The notes beneath the pieces are model-generated. The model was not told the origin of the DNA and made no database searches. It saw only the letters and a list, made by a program, of their open reading frames with translations. Source: Gemmatimonadota bacterium (lineage in GTDB: Bacteria; Gemmatimonadota; Gemmatimonadetes; Gemmatimonadales; GWC2-71-9). Taken from it: a stretch of 11,509 bases of DNA. The stretch spans positions 1 through 11,509 of the forward strand of contig JAPULP010000077.1 of NCBI GenBank assembly GCA_027294815.1, given 5' to 3'. The position numbers and the translations under genes were made by a program. Shown here in pieces: positions 1-5,280 of the stretch (positions within the stretch are counted from its first letter, which is position 1; every line of letters starts with the position of its first letter).

Positions 1-75
1 GGTCAGCTTGAGCCGGTCGCCGTCCGTCCCGACGGCCTGCACCGTCCCCTGGGCCTCTATGATCCCTGTAAACAT
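1..75 (-). CDS. ribE: Riboflavin synthase alpha subunit, N-terminal fragment (cut by window edge)
   Basis: Reading the minus strand from the ATG at 73-75 gives 25 codons that run off the left edge, beginning MFTGIIEAQGTVQAV. MFTGIIE followed by a GTV stretch is the hallmark start of the riboflavin synthase alpha chain, which dismutates two 6,7-dimethyl-8-ribityllumazine molecules into riboflavin and a pyrimidine product in the cytoplasm. Only the first beta-strands of the first lumazine-binding barrel are visible. The ATG lies inside the ribD 3' end, so the two genes overlap by 19 bases in different frames, suggesting translational coupling; a GGTGGA stretch about 9 bases upstream of the ATG can act as a ribosome binding site. 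The order ribD-ribE is a classic riboflavin operon arrangement. The rest of the gene, and any ribBA/ribH after it, is outside the window. Confidence 0.92.
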   Translation of the reverse strand, partial: MFTGIIEAQGTVQAVGTDGDRLKLT

Positions 76-1139
76 AACTCGCGATCCACCGCCAACAGCG
101 TGTCGGGGCCCAGGGCTCGTCGGTCGATAACCGTCCACACTCGGGCATGTTCCAGTGGGACCGCTGCGAGAGAGCCAAAGGCGGGTATCCCTTTCCCCAG
201 CCAAATAGGGGCTTTGATCCAGTACAGCCGGTCTACCAACCCACCATCCATCAGGGCCCCGATGAGCGCGCCCCCGCCCTCAATGAGGATCGAGTGGATA
301 CCCTGCTTCCCCAGGGCTGCGAGCGACCCTTCCAGGTCGTCCGCCTCCAATACTGTAACTTGAGTATGGGCAAGGGCTTGGCGTAATTCAACCACCCGAG
401 CCGACGCCGCGACCACCGTGGTGGGGGCGTCACTCGTGTCCAGGACATTGAGATCCGTAGGCATCTCGCCCACGGTCGTGAAAATCACCCTGGTGGGGGC
501 CACTCTCGGCTCCACTTCACCCCGGACGGTCAGCAGCGGATTGTCGGTCACCGCCGTTCGGCGTCCTACGCCGATAGCGTCGTACCCGGCCCGCAGCCAA
601 TGGACGTACTCCCGAGCCTCGGGGCCCGAGATCCATTGTGACCGACCGGTTTCGTCGGCCAGGAACCCGTCGAGGGAGGTGGCCACCTTCACCGCCACGA
701 ACGGTCGTGCGTGCCGGGCGGCATTAAAGAGGAATGGCGCATTGAGGGCCGCGGCCTCCGCCGCCCCGACCCCTAGGTCCACGTCCACACCCGCCTCGCG
801 GAGACGATCCAGACCACCGCCGGCGACCGGGGTCGGATCCGATATGGCCGCCACCACCCGGGCGACGCCGGCGGAGGCCAGCGTGTCACAGCAGGGGGGC
901 GTCTTCCCATGGTGAGCGCACGGCTCGAGGGTCACCACACACGTCGCGCCGGTGGGATCATCGCAACCGTCGAGCGCGTTGATCTCGGCATGTGGGCCGC
1001 CATACTCCGCGTGGTACCCCTCGCCGATGACCTCGCCATCGCGGAGTAACACCGCTCCCACGAGTGGATTCGGGGCGACCCGGCCCCACCCGCCCCAGGC
1101 AAGCTGGACCGCACTGTGCATAGCTTCGAGTTCGGTCAC
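57..1139 (-). CDS. ribD: Bifunctional riboflavin biosynthesis deaminase/reductase RibD
   Basis: RibD performs two consecutive riboflavin pathway steps: deamination of the pyrimidine formed from GTP, then NADPH reduction of its ribosyl side chain. With the GTG start at 1137-1139 the protein has 360 residues, the usual RibD length. The N-terminal zinc deaminase domain (about 5-145) shows PNPLVGAV (23-30), the HAE zinc/catalytic motif (H50, E52) and the cysteine ligands in EPC and PPC (C74, C83). The reductase domain (about 146-360) shows FVAVKVATSLDG and TDNPLLTVRG, and further on ILIEGGG. The frame is open upstream to 1187, but those 16 extra residues are encoded by the palindromic repeat at 1157-1241 and are very unlikely to be native. 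GTG was preferred over the ATG at 1119-1121 because it gives the usual six residues before the MHSAVQLA helix; no strong Shine-Dalgarno sequence decides it. It follows purM after 123 bases and overlaps ribE. Confidence 0.93.
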   Translation of the reverse strand: MTELEAMHSAVQLAWGGWGRVAPNPLVGAVLLRDGEVIGEGYHAEYGGPHAEINALDGCDDPTGATCVVTLEPCAHHGKTPPCCDTLASAGVARVVAAISDPTPVAGGGLDRLREAGVDVDLGVGAAEAAALNAPFLFNAARHARPFVAVKVATSLDGFLADETGRSQWISGPEAREYVHWLRAGYDAIGVGRRTAVTDNPLLTVRGEVEPRVAPTRVIFTTVGEMPTDLNVLDTSDAPTTVVAASARVVELRQALAHTQVTVLEADDLEGSLAALGKQGIHSILIEGGGALIGALMDGGLVDRLYWIKAPIWLGKGIPAFGSLAAVPLEHARVWTVIDRRALGPDTLLAVDRELCLQGS

Positions 1140-1156
1140 GAACCGGTCGCTTCGCT

Positions 1157-1241
1157 GAATATCGAATATCCAATATTGAATATCCAATATCGAAGAAGGA
1201 ATTTTGGATATTGGATATCGGATATTGGATATTGGATATTC
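1157..1241. repeat. 85-bp palindromic heptamer repeat element, copy 1
   Basis: The element has two 36-base arms around a 13-base centre (1193-1205). The right arm (1206-1241) is five tandem copies of GGATATT, one of them GGATATC, plus a final C. The left arm (1157-1192) is its imperfect reverse complement, matching at 31 of 36 positions. It fills most of the purM-ribD gap: 21 bases after the purM stop and 17 bases before the ribD GTG. In the minus-strand transcript it would form a stem of about 36 pairs (31 Watson-Crick plus one G-U). It has no T-tract typical of an intrinsic terminator. Copy 2 at 2293-2377 is 77/85 identical. Function is unknown; candidates are a dispersed REP-like element, an mRNA-stabilising or processing hairpin, or a protein-binding array. 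Confidence 0.93.
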
Positions 1242-1262
1242 AAAACGCCTCTTGCCGATTCT

Positions 1263-2282
1263 CTACTCGAGCCGGACGCCCTGGCCCCGGACCACCTCAC
1301 CAATCACCCACGTGGGAACGTCGGCACCCTGCGCTGCTGTCTGCACGTCGTCCACAGCAGCGGAAGGAACGATCGCTACAAAACCGATCCCCATGTTGAA
1401 CACATCGAACATCTCGTTCCGCCCTACGTTACCTCGCTCCTGCAGGAAGGTGAACAGCGGTGGAACCTGCCAGGTCGCTGTATCGATACTCGCCCCACAT
1501 CCGTCCGGTAAGGAACGCGAGAGGTTGCCGGGCAACCCACCCCCGGTGATGTGCGCCAACGCGTGAACGCGCGGCAAGACGGAAGAAACGGCAGCGTGAT
1601 AGCTCCGGTGGACTCTCAACAGGGCATCGGCCGCCGAAGTCCCCAGCTCCGGAATTTCGCTGGCCATGTCAAGACCCAGTTGGTCGAAAACGATGCGACG
1701 AGCCAGCGAATACCCGTTGGTGTGCAGTCCTGTCGACGCATATCCGACCAACACGTCGCCGGGTCGTACCCGATCACCGTGCAACGCATCTCCTTCGGAA
1801 ACGACGCCGAGAATGTTACCCGCCAAATCATAGTGACCGGCCTGGTAGAGGTTCGGCATTTCGGCAACTTCACCACCCGCCAGTGTCATATCGTGCGCCC
1901 GACAGCCGCGGGCCACACCCTCGACGATGGCCGCGACAGCGTCGGGATCGATCGAGGCCACGGCAATGTAGTCGGTGAATGCAATGGGCCGCGCCGCGTG
2001 AACGAGGATGTCGTTGACACAGTGATTGACGAGATCTTCCCCGATGGTGTCGTGCCGATTCGCGTCAGCCGCCACCAACACTTTCGTACCCACACTGTCG
2101 GTGCTCATCACCAGGATTGGATCGCGCACGTCTTCCGGCACGCGAACCATTCCGCCAAAACCACCCACTATTCCCCGGGATAACTCCGTGCGCGTAGAGG
2201 CGACGAGCTTGGCGATCTTGGCCGTCGCGCGCGCGCCGGCGTCGAGATCCACGCCCGCTTCGCGATACCGATCAGCAGGCAT
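1263..2282 (-). CDS. purM: Phosphoribosylformylglycinamidine cyclo-ligase (AIR synthetase)
   Basis: PurM closes the imidazole ring in purine synthesis: FGAM plus ATP gives AIR, ADP and phosphate, in the cytoplasm. The 339-residue length is close to the family's roughly 345. Family motifs appear in order: YREAGVDLDAG (6-16), GGFGG (40-44), the ATP/phosphate-binding STDSVGTK (60-67), the AGGEVAEMP loop (135-143), GLHTNGYSLAR (185-195), HITGGGLPGNLSRSLP (244-259) and MFDVFNMGIG (291-300). The usual TDGVGTK has Ser instead of Gly at residue 63. The ATG at 2280-2282 starts MPADRYREAG, matching other PurM N-termini; an ATG at 2330 only adds 16 repeat-encoded residues. Upstream support is a weak GGTG six bases before the ATG. 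The gene lies between the two palindromic elements, with copy 2 ending 10 bases before its start. No other pur gene is in the window. Confidence 0.95.
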   Translation of the reverse strand: MPADRYREAGVDLDAGARATAKIAKLVASTRTELSRGIVGGFGGMVRVPEDVRDPILVMSTDSVGTKVLVAADANRHDTIGEDLVNHCVNDILVHAARPIAFTDYIAVASIDPDAVAAIVEGVARGCRAHDMTLAGGEVAEMPNLYQAGHYDLAGNILGVVSEGDALHGDRVRPGDVLVGYASTGLHTNGYSLARRIVFDQLGLDMASEIPELGTSAADALLRVHRSYHAAVSSVLPRVHALAHITGGGLPGNLSRSLPDGCGASIDTATWQVPPLFTFLQERGNVGRNEMFDVFNMGIGFVAIVPSAAVDDVQTAAQGADVPTWVIGEVVRGQGVRLE

Positions 2283-2292
2283 GTGGGACACC

Positions 2293-2377
2293 GAATATCG
2301 AATATCCAATACCGAATATCGAATATCCATGATGGAACATTGGATATTGGATATCGGATATTGGATATTGGATATTC
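2293..2377. repeat. 85-bp palindromic heptamer repeat element, copy 2
   Basis: Same architecture as the copy at 1157-1241: left arm 2293-2328, 13-base centre 2329-2341, right arm 2342-2377. The right arm is identical to that of copy 1 over all 36 bases; the left arms differ at 4 positions and the centres at 4 of 13. Arms are complementary at 31 of 36 positions, plus two G-U pairs if transcribed on the minus strand. It fills the pfkB-purM gap: one base after the kinase stop codon and 10 bases before the purM ATG, so a folded transcript would put the purM start at the foot of a long hairpin. No T-tract and no obvious target-site duplication flank it. Confidence 0.93.
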
Positions 2378-2378
2378 A

Positions 2379-3293
2379 TCAGAACCCGTCTATATCGAAA
2401 CGCACCAGGTCGCCGAAAGAACGCGCGCGCGCGGTTATCTCTCCGACGCCGACTTCCAGAAACCGTTGAATGGAAAACCGCTCAACGGCAAACGACCCTG
2501 TGGTAGCACCGAACACCATGGCCCGACGGAAATTGGCCGGCGAGAGGTCTCCCGACCGCGCCAGGTGCCCCATGAAGCCACCGGCGAACGCGTCGCCGGC
2601 GCCCGTCGGATCATAAACTTCCTCCAACGGAAAAGCCGGTACGTAAAAGATACCTGTATCGTCGACGAGCACGGCACCGTACTCGCCCTGCTTGATGATG
2701 ACCATTTTGGGACCTCGCTCCCGGATCCAGCGCGCCGCCCGATAGATGTTCCAGTCACCCGACAGCTGGCGTGCCTCGGCGTCGTTGACCATCAGCACGT
2801 CGATGCGTTTCAACAACTGCATGAGTGTGTCCGGCTGGCCATCAATCCAGAAATTCATCGTATCACACGCAACAAGGTCAGGTTGTTCGACTTGATCCAG
2901 CACCCTCAGTTGGAGTTGCGGATCGATGTTGCCGAGGAACACGAGTTTGGCTTCCCGGTACTCGTCGGGCAGTTTGGGATTGAAGTCCGCAAAGACCCCT
3001 AATTGGGTGTCGAGGGTCTCGCGATTCTGAAGATCGTAGGAATACCTCCCCTTCCACCGAAAGCTGTCGCCGGTTGCTCGCTCGACACCGGCCAGGTCGA
3101 TGCCTCGTTCGGCCATGCGCTCGAGTTCTTCGCTCGGGAAGTCATCGCCTATTACGCCGACGGCCAACACCGGATGAAAAAACGTGGCCGCATACCCAAA
3201 GAAGGTGGCCGAGCCACCCAAGGCATCAATGGTGGACCCGAAGGGCGTCTCGACGGAGTCGAGTGCGATGCTGCCGACGACGAGTAATCTCAT
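2379..3293 (-). CDS. PfkB-family carbohydrate/nucleoside kinase, substrate unknown
   Basis: A 304-residue kinase of the ribokinase/PfkB fold, which phosphorylates a sugar or nucleoside hydroxyl with ATP. Seen in order: N-terminal strand MRLLVVGSIALD, the glycine pair of signature 1 (ALGGSATFFGYAATFF, 24-39), the NxxE metal/phosphate motif N170-E173 (NDAE), and signature 2 DPTGAGDAFAGGF (228-240) with the catalytic base D234. Length is normal for the family. The substrate cannot be read from these motifs; adenosine kinase-like, ribokinase-like and fructokinase-like roles all remain open. The frame stays open for 75 codons upstream, but that stretch is Arg/Pro/Ser-rich and covers the fmdB 3' end, so the ATG at 3291-3293 is taken; upstream GGAACGGA gives only weak ribosome-binding support. 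It follows fmdB after 55 bases and precedes purM, so a link to purine/ribose salvage is possible but is inference. Confidence 0.88.
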   Translation of the reverse strand: MRLLVVGSIALDSVETPFGSTIDALGGSATFFGYAATFFHPVLAVGVIGDDFPSEELERMAERGIDLAGVERATGDSFRWKGRYSYDLQNRETLDTQLGVFADFNPKLPDEYREAKLVFLGNIDPQLQLRVLDQVEQPDLVACDTMNFWIDGQPDTLMQLLKRIDVLMVNDAEARQLSGDWNIYRAARWIRERGPKMVIIKQGEYGAVLVDDTGIFYVPAFPLEEVYDPTGAGDAFAGGFMGHLARSGDLSPANFRRAMVFGATTGSFAVERFSIQRFLEVGVGEITARARSFGDLVRFDIDGF

Positions 3294-3348
3294 GCTTATC
3301 CGTTCCGGGGAATCCCGTGGCAGGGGGGTTGACCGCGTCGACGACGTA

Positions 3349-3642
3349 TCAGGCGTCGGATTCTTTGGGCTTCGACGACCCGGAGTCGGGCTTTTTGGAT
3401 TTCTCCCCGCTTTTCGATGAGTCTTTCGCTCCGGATTCGGACTTGTCCTTCGCTGACCCGGCCCGCTTGTAATCGGTCTCGTAGAATCCAGACCCTTTGA
3501 ATACGAGCCCCGCGCCACCCGAGATGATCCGCTCCCCCGCGGTTCCGCACTTGGGGCATTCGGCTCTGGTTTCGTCGCTCATCTTCTGCAGTTTGTCGTA
3601 TTGGTGCCCGCAGGCCGGGCAATTATAGCCGTAAGTGGGCAT
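3349..3642 (-). CDS. FmdB-family zinc-ribbon protein (putative regulatory protein)
   Basis: A 97-residue small protein. Residues 1-60 match the FmdB/CxxC_CxxC_SSSS family: start MPTYGYNCPACGHQYDKL, four zinc-ribbon cysteines C8, C11, C29 and C32, then the conserved ISGGAGLVFKGSGFYETDYK block (40-59). The family is found in many bacteria; the name comes from a putative regulator beside a formamidase gene, and its molecular role is not settled. Residues about 61-97 are a low-complexity Lys/Ser/Glu/Asp/Gly tail, probably disordered. The start at 3640-3642 is preferred over an ATG five codons upstream because it gives the family's MPTY terminus and has GTAGGA six bases ahead. It sits between the mutase (69-base gap) and the PfkB kinase (55-base gap), with nothing recognisable in either gap. 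Confidence 0.9.
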   Translation of the reverse strand: MPTYGYNCPACGHQYDKLQKMSDETRAECPKCGTAGERIISGGAGLVFKGSGFYETDYKRAGSAKDKSESGAKDSSKSGEKSKKPDSGSSKPKESDA

Positions 3643-3654
3643 GATACATCCTAC
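3643..3654 (-). promoter_or_regulatory. Ribosome binding site deciding the fmdB start
   Basis: On the minus strand GGTAGGA precedes the ATG at 3640-3642 by six bases (TGTATC). The competing ATG at 3655-3657 lies upstream of this site, so the ribosome-binding sequence favours the downstream MPTY start, in agreement with the family N-terminus. Confidence 0.6.
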
Positions 3655-3711
3655 CAACGTTGAGACTGTCGTGGGAACAACCGCAGATCTTAGCGGCCAC
3701 CCGAGGCCTGG

Positions 3712-5280
3712 TCAAGCAGGACGGTATACCCCCCAGGGTTCCCGGAGGGCATCGCTGATCTCTCCAACGGTCACCCGGGCGCGCACCGCGTCCACTATCA
3801 GTGGCATGAGCTGGCTATCCCCACGCGCTCCCTCTCCCAACCGCTCGATCGCCGCGCCGCACTCCTTGTCGTCTCGACGGGCACGGGTGGCCCGTATGCG
3901 GTCCAGCTGATGGGCCGCTAATTCCGCATAGTCGGGGGACCGGATGCGAGCCGGCGGTTCACCGGCGTCGAATTGATTGACCCCCACGACCACCTTTTCG
4001 TTCGTTTCCAGGGCGCGTTGGTCGGCGTATGCCGCCCGACTGATAGCGCTCTGGAAGAAGCCCGACTCGATCGCACGCGCCGCACCGCCGCGTTTGTCGA
4101 CCTCCGCCAACAACGAGCGCGCCTCTCGCTCGATCGTGGTGGTCAGGTGCTCCACGTAATGCGATCCTCCGAGGGGATCCGCCGTCTGCGCCACGCCCGA
4201 CTCGTACGCGAGGACTTGCTGCGTGCGGAGTGCCAAGCGCGCCGCCTCTTCGGACGGCAGCGTGAGCGCCTCATCGTATCCATTCGTATGGAGTGACTGT
4301 GTTCCTCCCAAGACCGCCGCCAACGCTTGCACGGTGACTCGCACAACGTTGTTGAGCGGCTGCTGGGCCGTGAGCGTCGAACCACCCGTCTGCGTATGAA
4401 ACCGCAGGCGACAGCTCTTGTCATTGCCCCCGTACCGGTCGCTCACGATCGTCGCCCACAGCCTGCGGGCGGCGCGAAATTTGGCCACCTCTTCGAAGAG
4501 GTCGTTGTGTGCCGCGAAGAAAAACGACATGCGCGACGCAATCTCATCAATGGCCAAACCACGTGCGACGGCGTGGTCGATGTATTCGATGGCGTTGGCC
4601 AAGGTAAACGCAATTTCCTGAATCGCCGTCGATCCGGCCTCGCGCATGTGGTAACCGCTCACGGAGATCGGATTGAACGGCATCCGTTCCTTTATGACGA
4701 AAGCAAGGATATCCGTCGCAAGTCGCAGCGAGGGTTCGAGGGGGTAAATGTACGTTCCGCGCGCGATGTATTCCTTGAGAACGTCATTCTGAACCGTACC
4801 GCGTAGTCGTTCCCGCGACGTTCCCTGCTCCTCCGCCACAACCACATACATGGCCAGGAGGATTGCGGCTGTGGCGTTGATCGTCATCGACGTGGAAACC
4901 GCATCGAGCGGAATGCCCTCAAAAACGACCGCGAAGTCATCGACACTGTCGATGGCCACGCCGGCACGACCCACCTCCCCCTCTGCGCGAGGAGAATCCG
5001 AATCCAATCCCATCTGCGTCGGGAGATCGAAAGCGACGGACAGACCCGTCTGACCAGCGTCGAGCAGTTGGCGAAAGCGCTCGTTGGTTTCCTTTGCCGT
5101 TCCAAATCCCGCGTATTGCCGCATCGTCCAGAGACGGCTGCGATACATGCTGCGATGAATGCCGCGAGTATATGGAAACTCGCCGGGCGCCTCGCGCTCG
5201 GCGCCCCCAATATCCACCTGCTGAGGGGTGTAGGTTTCTTCGATTGGAATTCCGGCAGGCGACCGCCGCTCTTCGGTCAT
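3712..5280 (-). CDS. Methylmalonyl-CoA mutase large (catalytic) subunit, stand-alone, without B12-binding domain
   Basis: A 522-residue acyl-CoA mutase TIM-barrel subunit. Methylmalonyl-CoA mutases interconvert (R)-methylmalonyl-CoA and succinyl-CoA with adenosylcobalamin. Family blocks: SRLWTMRQYAGFGTAKETN (48-66), GLSVAFDLPTQMG (79-91), GTVQNDVLKEYIARGTYIYP (161-180), SVSGYHMREAG (206-216), RFHTQTGGSTLTAQQPLNN (293-311) and GGTQSLHTNGYDEAL (325-339). By alignment from memory to the Propionibacterium enzyme, Y56 corresponds to Tyr89, R174 to Arg207 (substrate carboxylate) and H211 to His244. Keeping Tyr and Arg argues against isobutyryl-CoA mutase (Phe/Gln). The protein ends soon after the barrel, with no DxHxxG cobalamin domain, so a separate B12 subunit must be encoded elsewhere, as in archaeal-type two-subunit mutases. 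The ATG at 5278-5280 overlaps the fbp stop (ATGA). An upstream open frame to 5454 lies inside fbp and was rejected. No epimerase or MeaB-type GTPase gene is in the window. Confidence 0.92.
   Translation of the reverse strand: MTEERRSPAGIPIEETYTPQQVDIGGAEREAPGEFPYTRGIHRSMYRSRLWTMRQYAGFGTAKETNERFRQLLDAGQTGLSVAFDLPTQMGLDSDSPRAEGEVGRAGVAIDSVDDFAVVFEGIPLDAVSTSMTINATAAILLAMYVVVAEEQGTSRERLRGTVQNDVLKEYIARGTYIYPLEPSLRLATDILAFVIKERMPFNPISVSGYHMREAGSTAIQEIAFTLANAIEYIDHAVARGLAIDEIASRMSFFFAAHNDLFEEVAKFRAARRLWATIVSDRYGGNDKSCRLRFHTQTGGSTLTAQQPLNNVVRVTVQALAAVLGGTQSLHTNGYDEALTLPSEEAARLALRTQQVLAYESGVAQTADPLGGSHYVEHLTTTIEREARSLLAEVDKRGGAARAIESGFFQSAISRAAYADQRALETNEKVVVGVNQFDAGEPPARIRSPDYAELAAHQLDRIRATRARRDDKECGAAIERLGEGARGDSQLMPLIVDAVRARVTVGEISDALREPWGVYRPA
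5277..5280 (-). other. ATGA stop-start overlap joining fbp and the mutase gene
   Basis: On the minus strand the four bases ATGA hold the mutase start codon ATG and the fbp stop codon TGA. There is no clear Shine-Dalgarno sequence just upstream (the preceding bases are CCACTGTCCA), so the mutase is probably translated by termination-reinitiation from fbp. Confidence 0.85.

Noticed and set aside
1157..1241. Intrinsic terminator between purM and ribD
   Set aside because: The stem is AT-rich and long, with no T-tract after it on the transcribed strand, and ribD and ribE follow immediately in the same direction.
1140..1262. FMN riboswitch ahead of ribD
   Set aside because: The gap contains only the palindrome and short flanks; none of the conserved RFN-element segments is present.
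1116..1511. Plus-strand ORFs starting in or crossing the repeats (also 1204-1566 and 2283-3002)
   Set aside because: Their starts come from the heptamer arrays and the remainder is antisense to purM or pfkB, with no recognisable protein.
1157..2377. CRISPR array or transposon ends
   Set aside because: The spacing is a whole gene (purM), repeats are internally tandem heptamers rather than repeat-spacer units, and there is no cas gene, transposase or target-site duplication.
3294..3518. 75-residue N-terminal extension of the PfkB kinase
   Set aside because: It is an Arg/Pro/Ser/Thr-rich shadow of the fmdB 3' end; the fold begins exactly at MRLLVVGS.
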